Shown: piece by piece, positions 11,365 through 23,800 of the stretch | Numbering within the stretch: position 1 is the stretch's first letter | Layout: the number at the start of each line of letters is the position of its first letter | Assembly: GCF_002775205.1 (NCBI RefSeq) | Contig: NC_036459.1 | Location: 214,501-278,500 of the forward strand | Length of the DNA: 64,000 nucleotides | Reading direction: 5' to 3' | Source: Xiphophorus maculatus | Lineage: Eukaryota; Chordata; Actinopteri; Cyprinodontiformes; Poeciliidae | Program-made: the position numbers and the translations under genes | Notes under the pieces: generated by a model | Seen by the model: only the letters and a program-made list of their open reading frames with translations | Databases searched by the model: none | Told to the model about the DNA's origin: nothing

Positions 11365-14300
11365 GTAGGCAACGCCGACCAGAACCAGGAGAAACGGTTT
11401 GATCCGCTTCAGGTTGTGGCTGGTTTCCTGTTCATGGTGGAGGTTTTGTGCTGTGGTGCTGTTCTGCCCCGACCTCCCAGACACAAGCAGAGCCTCCAGG
11501 CCCAGAAATGAATAAATAGAGACACGTTGAGCTAAAAGAAACTTTTTATATGAAGAAACTGAAGTTGGAATGAAAACGTAATCTTTCGTCTCTCATCAGG
11601 TGAATCAGTTCCTGGTGAAGCTTCAGCTCCATCTCACCTGAGCTCATATATTTACATACAGTCCTCTGTGAATAATCAATAGGAGTATGTGGTTCTTTCA
11701 GCAGCCATTAAATCTGAATATTTCTGTATAAATGAACTGCCTCTCATAATTCTAAGATTGTAATGAAAAGTCCTGCTGTGTCCAGATGTTGGCCCTTCAC
11801 TATAAATCTGATGGAGATGCAGATTGGTGCAACATGCTGCTGCTCCGGCCTCAAATGGTTCTGTTGCTTCAGGTATCGAGGCTCGAGGAAACACGGTCCT
11901 GAAGCCAGCAGAGTTCCTGGTGGAGACGGTGGAGGCCGGAATGGGGGAAGTCCTGGTGTACGTGGAGGATCCGGAGGGACACACCGAGGAGGTCTGGAGT
12001 GCCACACAGCCACTGTCCGGCCAAGGAGCCGAGATTCATTCTGTATCTGGTTCTGTCAGGCCCGAGTGATTCCCAACAACGATAGGAACCGGACCTACTC
12101 TGCGGTGTACCTGCCCAAAGTGGAGGGTCTTCATAAGGTGAAGAGAACGCACGATACTTTGATAATGAAACCATTACATGCTTCATTTATGGCAGCAGCG
12201 GCTCTTCGGCTGCTTCAGGCTCCAGAGTTACTTTAAGTTTAGAAGTTTGGGCCAAAGAAAGTAAATATTTTAAAACTTCATAACTGATAAACTGTAAATT
12301 CAGCCAGCCACACTCTGAAAGATCTGGCAGTAGTGGGAACGCATCAGCTAGTCCGCTAATAGCAGAGCTAATTTTTAGCTTAGCGCTTTTGCTAACTTTG
12401 AAAACTTTTAGCAAGCTTGACTTGTCCTAAATGACATTTTAAATTACAGATATGATAAGCTCCTTAGGGTTAGCATAGCTAGCATTTAGTTAGCAGTGCA
12501 CTCCACTGGCTCCTGCATTAACGTTAGTCAGATTCACAGAACAACTCTGATCAAACTTCACGTCCGCTGAGTTATCCTGGTGTCTCCACCAGCTTCAGGG
12601 TTTCCTACAGATGTTTCTAGAACTCTGCTGCTGCAGATTAACGGCCTAAAGGTTTCCTCCTCCCAGGTCAAGGTGCTGTTCGCCGGCCAGGACATAGACA
12701 GAAGCCCCTTCCTGGTGAACATCTCCAGGGCGTTGGGCGACGCCACCAGGGTCCAGGCCCGCGGGCCCGGACTGCAGCCGATGGGGAACGTGGCCAACAA
12801 ACCCACGTACTTCGACATTTACACCGCAGGTAGCTTCCCTAGCAAACGTCCTGATATGAACGTGAGAGCATCGTCTACTGGAACAATCACATCCTTTGTC
12901 CAGTGAAAAGTCCTCTTGTTGTCTCTGTCCCCCAGGGGCGGGAGCCGGGGACGTAGGCGTCATCATCGTGGACTCCAACAGCCGGAGGGACACAGTGGAG
13001 ATTGTGCTGGAGAACAGAGGTGACAGTGTATTCCGCTGCACCTATGTCCCCGTCCTGGAGGGCCCTCACACCGTCTGTGTGACCTTTGCTGGGCAGCAGA
13101 TTCCCAGAAGTCCTTTCACTGTCAGCATCTCTGAAGGTTTGTTCCAGAATCCCCTGTTCATAAACATTCATGTTCATCCTTTCCTGACCATAACCTCACT
13201 TTCCACAGTCTGTGTTTGGACTGGGCTCTTTGGGTTCTGAAGATCAGAACCAGGAGTCTGGATCCGCTTCTGGTTCCTCAGAATCAGAGTCTGCTGGGTC
13301 GAGACGTTCCGTCTCTGGTTCTGGTCTGGTTCCAGAGGTAAAGCTGCTGGGAATTCCCAGAGCTCGAGGAATTGATCAGAACTGGTTCCGGTGTCGACCT
13401 GCCTTAACTAGGCAGAGTTCTGTTAGTTTGGGTCGGGACAGACATCTTGATTTTGATGAGCTGACCTGCAGTCCTGATTTTTGGTGGCTGAGATTTTGGA
13501 CTGGGAACGTCTGAAGCGTTTTCTCCCAGTTTGGGAGTTTAGTCTGAACCAGACATGTTGCTTCAGTTGGACCCCGATTTAAAGCTGGAACCGGGTCGTT
13601 CCTTCTGGACCTCGATCCTGATCCGGATCTCATGACTGCAAGTGAAGGCTGAGTAAACCAGATTATTTCTTCTCAGCTCAACTCTTTCTCTCCACTGCAG
13701 AGCAGAACGTGGCTCTGTTCTGGGAACAAGTCCTCCTCCGTCTGTCCGTCTCCGTCCGTCTCACCATCGTCTCTTCTTTAGACTTTCTGTATCTTAGTCA
13801 AACATTTTGGTGGGATTTGGTTTCTGTCCTGACCTGCGGCTGTCTGTCTGGATAAAGGTTTGCCTCGTAGTTTAGAAGTCAGACTTCGACTCCTCCTGAC
13901 TGCTGTGGTTGCATTTGGTTGATTTTCCTGGATTTGTTCTCAGCTTGTTGGAATCTGTTAGACCTCGTCTGAAACAACCAGAAGACAGAACATGTTCACT
14001 CAGCCGGCCAAAGCGACTCAAATCCGACCTTGTCACAGAAAAAAGAAGGACCTGGTTTTATCTGTTCCTCTTCCAGATGTGGAGCTAAATGTCAAGCGAT
14101 CTTTAGTCGCATTTTATCAAACCTGCATCAGAATTCAGCAGCAGCAGCAGAAGAAGACAGACGGTAAATCTAAACAAAATGATAATAATGAAGTGATGAA
14201 AGCAGTCTGAGTCAGTGAACGCATCATATCACAACACACTGCTCCTGGTCCAACATCCCAACAGAACCGGGTCAGAAGCTGCAGTCGGTGCTTCACTAAA

Positions 14301-17300
14301 GGCCGTTGCTGTTAGCGTCTTATCAGCTTCCTTGGTCTGCTGACCGGACTGTCCCTCTCAACAACTTGATAGTCCATCCAGAGGCGGCGGCCATCTTTGC
14401 GGCTACGTTCTTCCTCTGGGGTCAACATGAAAACATGAGATGGAGTTTAGCATCAGGAGCTTCTGGGGGAGTTTCAGTGACGTGCGGTGAGGTTTATAGC
14501 TGATAAGACGCTGACCTAATCATAATTAGATTTTCAAATGTAGACCGGCTGCATGTTATTGTTCACATTTCGCGCTGGAGGCAAAAAGACTTTTCTTTTA
14601 CATGCCGTCCACAGATAACGGCGCTGCTGCGGTAGAATAATTCTGTTAATTCATTAAAACTTGGAAATGTAGGTATTATTAATTTCGTGCTATGCTCCAC
14701 AGAAACATAGCAAAACTCCAAACCACTTCGTTCTCTCTCTCTAAGCGCGGACTCGTTGCCATAGCAACTGACAACAACGTCACTATATTTCAGGATTCAA
14801 CACCAAAAAAAACTCAAATATTTCCCACATAAAAAACAAAACATCTAGTCTGTTATAGTAGTACTGTTTTAGGCTTAATGTTTATTTTTGCGATTATTAA
14901 TAAATGACGCTGTGGTAGCGCTGCTATTAGCTAAGCTAACAGCAGTTTGTGGGTCAAGTTTCTTTTCTGCATTCTTCACATACAAACTGTAGCCCACAAA
15001 ACGCATTTTATTAATAAATTAAACAAAAAAAATGTTATTGCCGTCTTACCTTTACTTATAAATGAAGTCCTTGCGCCGCTCATTCTGCACAAAAATATCA
15101 GTTCATCCAAAGCCAAGTCTGTAATCCACACAAGTTGAGAAAAGGAGGAAGGATGAAAAACGTTTCTAGCAGGACATCCACAAAGCCAGTCTTTCAGTCT
15201 CCTAGTTTGCAGCAAACCTTTTCAGTCTTCCTTTAGTTATTATTTCTTGCTTCGATTGAAAATCCAGTTTAGAAAACTGTTTAAACTTTAAGTGTAGAAA
15301 TGTAGTCATCCATGTTGACGTTGGAAGAGGGGAGAAAACTATAACTACACTGCTCAAAAAAATAAAGGGAACACTCAAATAACACATCCTAGATCTGAAT
15401 GAAAGAAATATTCTCATTGAATACTTTGTTCTGTACAAAGTTGAATGTGCTGACAACAAAATCACAAAAAAATCATCAATGGAAATCAAATGTATTAACC
15501 AATGGAGGCCTGGATTTGGAGCCACACACAAAATTAAAGTGAAATAACACTACACGCTGATCCAACTTTAATGTAATGTCCTTAAAACAAGTCAAAATGA
15601 GGCTCAGTATTGTGTGTGGCCTCCACGTGCCTGTATGACCTCCCTACAACGCCTGGGCATGCTCCTGATGAGGTGGCGGATGGTCTCCTGAGGGATCTCC
15701 TCCCAGACCTGGACTAAAGCATCCGCCAACTCCTGGACAGTCTGTGGTGCAACGTGACATTAGTGGATGGAGCGAGACATGATGTCCCAGATGTGCTCAA
15801 TGGGATTCAGGTCTGGGGAACGGGCTGGCCAGTCCATAGCTTCAATGCCTTCATCATGCCGGAACTGCTGACACACTCCAGCCACATGAGGTCTAGCATT
15901 GTCCTGCATAGGAGGAACCCAGGGCCAACCGCACCAGCATATGGTCTCACAAGGGGTCTGAGGATCTCATCTAGGTACCTAATGGCAGCCAGGCTACCTC
16001 TGGTGAGCACATGGAGGGCTGTGCGGCCCTCCAAAGAAATGCCACCCCACACCATTACTGACCCACTGCCAAACCGGTCATGCTGAAGGATGTTGCAGGC
16101 AGCAGACCGCTCTCCACGGCGTCTCCAGACTCTGTCACCTCTGTCACATGTGCTCAGTGTGAACCTGCTTTCATCTGTGAAGAGCACAAGGCGCCAGTGG
16201 CGAATTTGCCAATCCTGGTGTTCTCTGGCAAATGCCAAGAGTCCTGCACGGTGTTGGGCTGTGAGCACAACCCCCATCTGTGGACGTCGGGCCCTCATAC
16301 CATCCTCATGGAGTCGGTTTCTAACCGTTTGTGCAGACACATGTACATTTGCGGCCTGCTGGAGGTCATTTTGCAGGGCTCTGGCAGTGCTCCTCCTGTT
16401 CCTCTTGCACAAAGGCGGAGGTAGCGGTCCTGCTGCTGGGTTGTTGCCCTCCTACGGCCTCCTCCATGTCTCCTGGTGTACTGGCCTGTCTCCTGGTAGC
16501 GCCTCCAGCCTCTGGACACTACGCTGACAGACACAGCAAACCTTCTTGCCACAGCTCGCATTGATGTGCCATCCTGGATGAGCTGCACTACCTGAGCCAC
16601 TTGTGTGGGTTGTGGAGTCCGTCTCATGCTACCACGAGTGTGAAAGCACCACCAACATTCAAAACTGACCAAAACATCAGCCAGACAGCATAGGTACTGA
16701 GAAGTGGTCTGTGGTCCCAACTGCAGAACCACTCCTTTATTGAGTGTGTCTTGCTAATTGCCAATAATTTCCACCTGTTGTCTCCATTTGCACAACAGCA
16801 GGTGAAATTGATTGTCAATCAGTGTTGCTTCCTAAGTGGACAGTTTGATTTCACAGAAGTTTGATTTACTTGGAGTTATATTGTGTTGTTTAAGTGTTCC
16901 CTTTATTTTTTTGAGCAGTGTATATCGCTGCACTTTACTGTATGGCTAGCTCGCTGTTTCTGTCTCTTACTCTGCAGCTGTGGAGTCTCAATGTCTGGAT
17001 CATGAGCGCCCCCTGCCATGAGGCCAGAGAACTGCCTGCCTCACCTCCAATCTGTTCTCTGGTTTCTGATCGCTGCTCAGCACAGGAAACACGTTACACA
17101 CACAGTTGGTGACAACAAACACTGTACATTATATACATAAGTTAATTAATGGAAAATTAGTTCATATATTAAATGTTTAACCATTTTATTGGCAACATAC
17201 AGACAGGAGGAGCATAGAATGGCAGTCAGTGCAGTTAGCCAGAGGTTGATCAATCCCAGGTGAGGCTCAGCTTCCTGCTGCCTCACCTGCTGCACTTCTG

Positions 17301-17818
17301 AGCATTTGAATGGGAAAATGCAAAATTCCACGATTTAGAAGAAAAAAAATTGGTTAAGCTAAATGAAAAATAAATACTTTATAGTACAAACCACAGGGTG
17401 AAAATACCAATATAAATTATCTTATCATTATATGATGACGTCACTGGTGAGTTTAGCCTCTCAATGCTAAGTAGCAGCAATAGGAACCAAGGCGTCTTCC
17501 TGCTGCATGAAGCTCCAAATATTTCACTGTGACTAAATGTTTGCTTGTCAGAATTGGACCTTTAATATGAGGTTCCAGTGACTGTTGCAGTTCTTCCAGT
17601 GCGGTGGTGCTGCCACCTACAGGTCTGGAGGTTCCTGTCCTCATCCTGCCTGTTGTTCCCTCCTCCAGTTTCGCAGAGCGCCCCTCCTCCTGACCCTGCG
17701 GTGCAGATTGTACCCCAGTCCATACGTACCCCACCCTCAGAAAAGAGCAGGAGAGCCCCCCCACCCACGCCGCCAAAACCCAGGCGACCAAGTTAGTAAA
17801 GGGGAGGAGGGGGGGTGA

Positions 17819-17858
<40 letters not shown>

Positions 17859-20800
17859 CTCTGGCTGTTGGCGCTGGGAAGGTTCCTCACAGCATGTGCT
17901 GCTTCCTCCTGAGCTGCCTCTTCTTTCTCTAAGGAACAGAGTGAATGTAGCGCCCCCTGGGGCTGTGGATGGCCGCTTTACATGTTCATTCCTTTCTATT
18001 CTCCACTTCTGCAGGGAATGGTTCCTAATTATTCACATTCTGGGCTCAATCTCATGTTTCCATGTTAATATTGTCTGAGTTAATAACCAGAACTATAACA
18101 ACTTCAAAAAAATATAATTATTAAACCTGAATTGTTCAGATTAATGGTTTGCTTAATTTCCTGTGGGTCTCTATATTCTCTGGTTAATTGTCTTTATTTA
18201 CGTAATTCATCATTATGCAAGCAAAATAATGTATGCAACCAAATCTTTATGTATAAAACTAACTGCATGCTAACCTAAAATTAAATGAATGGAGGAAACG
18301 GGAGCCTGGATGAGTTTAAGATGTGATCTTAGATGAGCTGCTGGTCATTAGAAACTCTGGATCAAATCTGAAGCTGGTCGTAAAATAAAATATTATGATG
18401 ATATAGAACATCAGATATAAAATATCTGATTTTCACAATTCAGTCAGTTCAATAACAAAAACTTCTGCTGTTTCAGCTCCTTCTAACAAACATTTATCAA
18501 AATCAGAAGATTTAAAACTGACTTTAACTTTATTTGAAGAACTGAACGATTAATCGGATGAATCAATTATTGAAATAATCATCAACTAATTTAACAACCG
18601 ATTAACCGTTAACTATAAAAAATCTTTTTATCTGTAAATTTGTTCGATCAAAACTCATCTGCTGGCAGTGTTAGCTTCTCCTGCTTCACATTCTGTAAAT
18701 CTGCTATTAATCACCTTTTACTGTCCAGTTATTAATCAGTTCATCAATAATTGATCAATCCTGCTCTGTATTGATGTTCAGCTTTTCTCATGTTGATGTT
18801 TGAAGGATTTTTACCTGCAGATTCATCTTTTGCTACAAATGACCAAACATTCATCATGATCATCACGCAGCTGGTTCTCTCCTCTCCTCTAGATTTACGC
18901 TAGCTGCTAACCGCTAACTGCTAACCACTAACCGCTAACTGTCTCCAGGCTTCAGGATTTAACGCTTCCTGCTGGTTCTGTCATTGTAACATTTCGGATC
19001 TTTAAAACGTTTCCAGAACCATTTGCTCTCTTTGTTTTGGCTTCAGCTCCATTAAACCGCTGCTTCCTGTGTGGATGGAGAGAGGCACTGGTCTGCGTTA
19101 CTGTCCCAGTCTAACCAGTACCTGAACATGTCTCCCTATGGTTCTGACAGCCTGCAACCCGAACGCCTGCAGAGCGTCGGGTCGGGGTTTGCAGCAGAAG
19201 GGCCTGAGGGTGAAGGAAGTGGCCGACTTCAAAGTGTACACTAAGGGAGGCGGCGGCGGGGAGCTGAAGGTCGCTGTGGAGGGCCCCAGTAAGGAACACC
19301 TCAGATTAAACCAGATTATTGGAAGAGTTATTATAAATAATTATGAACTGGTGTCTATTCAGTTTTTCACATTTACAGTATTTTACATTTTTAATGAGTT
19401 TCTATTTGTCAGCTGATTTATTCCCCTGGCGGTGAGTTTTCTGTGTTTCCTCCCCAGAAGGCCTAGAGGAACCGGTGAAGGTGATGGCAATGGAAAACGG
19501 CGTTTATGAATGTAACTATTACCCCGTCATGGCAGGGAAGTACATCATTACAATCACATGGGGAGGACACAGCGTCCCCCGCAGGTGAGGATGATAGACT
19601 TCATGTTGTGCTGCAGAGGGCCCAGTACGGTGCCCTGGGGGCCTACAGGAGGAGCATCGACCCTGACGTTTCCGCATCTGTTTGCGTCCTCAGCCCGTTT
19701 GAGGTCCACGTCAGCGCAGAGGCGGGGCCTCAGAAGGTGAGGGCCTGGGGCCCGGGCCTGGAGACCGGCATGGTGGGGAAGAGCGCAGACTTTGTGGTGG
19801 AGGCCATCGGTACTGAAGTGGGAACTCTTGGTACGTCGTCCAGTTCAAACCCGGAGAACACCAAAACTTTTCAGTCTGACGATCCGTTGCTAAGCTCTCT
19901 GCGGTCCTGAAGCTGCTGCTTCCTCTCCATGCTTTAAACGTCACCTTGACGTTTAACCGTTAACTGGCCAAGATATCGTCATCAGGCTCACACAGCAGAT
20001 TGTAGCCCTCTCAGGCTAAAATCGAGTGTGACAACAGGAAGCAGCTCCTGATTCTTCATCACCATTTCCTGTTGGTGTTTGTTGAACCACATCGTTTGCT
20101 GCTACCACCAGCTGCCTACTGAGCAAGCTCTGTCAGTACGGGATCTTCTGCATCTGCATGTCTTCATCCTGAGTCAGAGCAACCCTCCAGGCACATCTGA
20201 TCCAACCTGACAGAACACTGACTAAAATATTAACACTGCAAACTGGTGAAGAATATAATAATTCATTAGGATGAACTAGTTTTTATTCCTAACAGAGCAT
20301 AATGTCATCAGCATAGAGTGGCAGCTGAACTTTACAGTATCAAACACACATCTGTTCCCCTTCCTGAGAACAAAAATTGTGACTGACTGTGTGCAGGTTT
20401 CTCCATCGAGGGACCCTCACAGGCTAAGATTGAGTGTGACGATAAAGGCGACGGGTCGTGTGACGTCCGGTACTGGCCCACTGAGCCGGGCGACTACGCC
20501 GTCCATGTCATATGTGATGATGAGGACATCAAGGACAGTCCCTTCATGGCTCACATCCTCCCTGCGGCTCTCGATGTGTTTCCTGACAAGGTCTGAGCAG
20601 AACCTCCCTGGTTCCAAGGGTCCTCAGCTGTTTCTAAGTAAACAAGAGCTTTGCCTCTGCTCCTCAGGTGAGATGCTACGGCCCTGGACTGGAGCCTCTG
20701 GGCTGCATCGTTAACAAGCCAGCCAACTTCACCATCGACACCAGCGGATCCAGCAGAGGAGAGCTGAGGCTCTACGCTCAGGTGAGAACCAAAACCTTCC

Positions 20801-23800
20801 TGAACTGGCCGCCATCTTGTCATCGCCGTGGAAGAGAAACGATTCAATCTGTGGGTTCCTCACCAGGATGCAGACGGCTTCCCCATCGACATCCAGATCA
20901 CTGACAATGGCGACTGCACCTACTTCTGTGTCTACATTCCCACCAAACCCATCAAACATACCATCATCATCACCTGGGGCGAAGTCAACGTTCCCTGTAG
21001 CCCCTTCAGGGTAGCTAGCCGCTTACAGCTTACAGCAGTCCTGAAGCTCTCTTTAAGTCTCTGCTGTGGCCTGAGATAAAAGTTGAGAATGAAAAGAATG
21101 TTTCTGGTCCAAATGTTGGTGATTAGGTGATAATAGGAGAAGGCAGCCATCCAGAGAACGTGAAAGTCTATGGTCCAGGTGTGGAGAAGACAGGCCTGAA
21201 GGCCAACGAGCCGACATACTTCACAGTGGACTGCAGTGAGGCTGGACAAGGTGAGACACGGTCCAAAATCCCGCCTAGTTCATGCCATTCCTCCGGTCTC
21301 CAACATGTGCAGAGCCTTATAATGTCTGGCTGAATTATCTGGAAAAGTTGTCAAGGGAATGCTGATTTTCCAGGAAGTTTCTGCTCATTGATCCAAGATG
21401 TGCACAAGAAAACCTTTGGGTGTTTCAGATCTTTGTCCATTTCAGACTCTGATCTTCGAGGTTAATCTGTACTTCCTTCTCCCATCTTATTGTGAAGCCA
21501 GAAGACATTCAGATTAACTGGAGTGATCTAAATCCTGAACGCCACCAACAGTCTGTTTTTTCCTGCTAGGTGACGTCAGCATCGGGATCAAGTGCGCTCC
21601 CGGGGTGGTCGGACCAGCGGAGGCGGACATTGACTTCGACATCATCAAAAACGACAACGACACGTTCACAGTGAAGTACATGCCTCCGGGGCCGGGTCAG
21701 TACACCATCATGGTTCTGTTTGCGGATCAGGTGAGAGCCCAGGAGGTGAATCACCTCTGCAGACCTGTTGGGTTCAACCAAGCTAATGTCTCTAATGAAT
21801 GTTCAAACAGGAAATTCCCATCAGCCCTTTCAGAATAAAGGTGGAGCCTTCTCACGATGCCGCTAAAGTTAGAGCCGAGGGACCGGGACTGAACAGAACC
21901 GGTGAGTCTGTTTCATAGGAGCTGAACCCCGGAGCAAAGATGTCTGTGCATGGTGAGAGCTGAAGCTCAGTGATGCTGCATGTGTTGCTACCTGAGCAGG
22001 TGTGGAGGTTGGGAAGCCCACACACTTCACCATCTACACCAAGGGAGCCGGCAAAGCCAAACCAGAGGTCCATTTTATTGGCGCCGCTAAAGGCGAAGCT
22101 GTCCGGGACTTTGAGATCATTGACAACCACGACTACTCGTACACGGTCCGCTACACGGCGGTGCAGCAGGTAACGCCCCGCCCAGTCGTCAGGGTGGAGT
22201 TCAGGCCGACCGATGGATAACTACAGTCCGTGTCTCTCAGGGGAACATGTCCATCACCGTCTGCCACGGAGGAGACCCCATCCCCAGAAGCCCGTTCAGC
22301 ATCACCGTGGCCCCCCCTCTGGACCTCAGCAAGGTCAAAGTTCAGGGTTTCAACAACAGTAAGTATGTCGGCAATCGGCTGCCAACAGGAAGCAGATGAA
22401 GGACAGTAAAGCTCATCCTACTGCCTCTGTCCAAACCGCAGAGGTGGACGTTGGCGTGGATCAGGACTTCTCTGTCACGACTCGAGGTGCCGGCGGTCAG
22501 GGCAAGCTGGACGTGAAGATCACCTCTCCATCGCATCATCCAATCCCCAGCAAGCTGGAGTCAGGGACAGCCAATGAGGTTCACACTGTGAAGTACATCC
22601 CAACGGAGGAAGGGCCATACAGAGTGGACATCAGCTACGATGGGAACCCCGTCCCCGGAAGTCCCTTCACTGTGGAGGGTGTCATGCCTCCGGACCCTTC
22701 AAAGGTGAGGAAACACTGTCACGTTTCCACTGGAGGAGCCTCGTCTCCAGGTCAGGAATCAATCAATCAGTCTCAGTCTGGGAATAGATAAACCTTTCTA
22801 GGATCCAGGGAACTCCTTTGGATCCCAACAAAACCTCAGTAGCTCTGAGTGAAATCCATTTTCCTGTTGATCCAGGGTGAAGATGATTGTCGCAACTGCC
22901 TGAGGTCCACATGTAGCCGATTTCATTTTAGTCTTTCATTGACACAAAAACTCTGTTTAATATCACTAAAAATGATGATTTCTAAAGACTGACTGAAGTG
23001 GAGATATGAGTGTTTGGAGATTTAGGTTCCATCACATTCTGCAACAGACAGACATGATTCCTGTCAACATCATCTAGTTATTTAATAACTTTATATTCTA
23101 ATATTCTGGCATCAATGAGCCTTCTGGCGCCATGTTTGATTCCTAACGGGAAGTGCTGGTTGTTTTGGAGCAATCTGATTGGCTGACAGATTTTAGCTTT
23201 GCTACACTGCCCCCTATGGGTGTGGCAGGTTTAAAACAAGTCTGTGGGGCTGATTCATGAGAATGAACTCGTTTCTGAAGCCCATCCCGTGTGTATGATA
23301 TATTTTTTAACGATGTGGCACAGAAAATGGTTTCTAAAGATCTGGCTACATGTGGACAAGTCTCAGGGACTCTGACCTGGTCCAACTTTTCTCCTGAGTG
23401 GTTCTTCTAATCCCAGTTTACTCTGGGAGTACTCTAAGTTTATGAAGCTAAAATCATCCATTTGGTCCATTATTCACTGCCTCCTCCTGTGCGTGTTGAC
23501 CTCCAGGTCCGAGCCTACGGTCCCGGCCTTCAGGGTGGCCTGGTGGGCAAACCGGCTCCGTTTGCCATCGACACGAAGGGAGCAGGAACCGGCGGTCTGG
23601 GTCTGACGGTGGAAGGTCCATGTGAGGCCAAGATTGAATGCCAGGACAACGGAGACGGATCGTGCTCTGTGTCCTACCTGCCCACTGAGCTCGGAGAATA
23701 CACCATCAACATCCTGTTTGCAGAGCAGCACGTCCCCGGTTCGCCCTTCAAGGCCGCGGTCCAGGCCGCCTTCGACCCCAGCAAGGTGATAGCCAGTGGC

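Larger units (their letters stand above)
13137..19150 (+). other. flnc: flnc intron 8 (6.0 kb)
   Basis: Contains the Tc1 element (15348-16920), a GGTTCT-type hexamer tract (17819-17865), the orphan proline-rich ORF (about 17669-17796), and AT-rich sequence at 18050-18900 in which I see nothing more. The segments either side of the Tc1 (from about 14478, and 16923-17300) look like parts of another fish repeat into which it inserted, but I could not define its ends. Confidence 0.6.
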
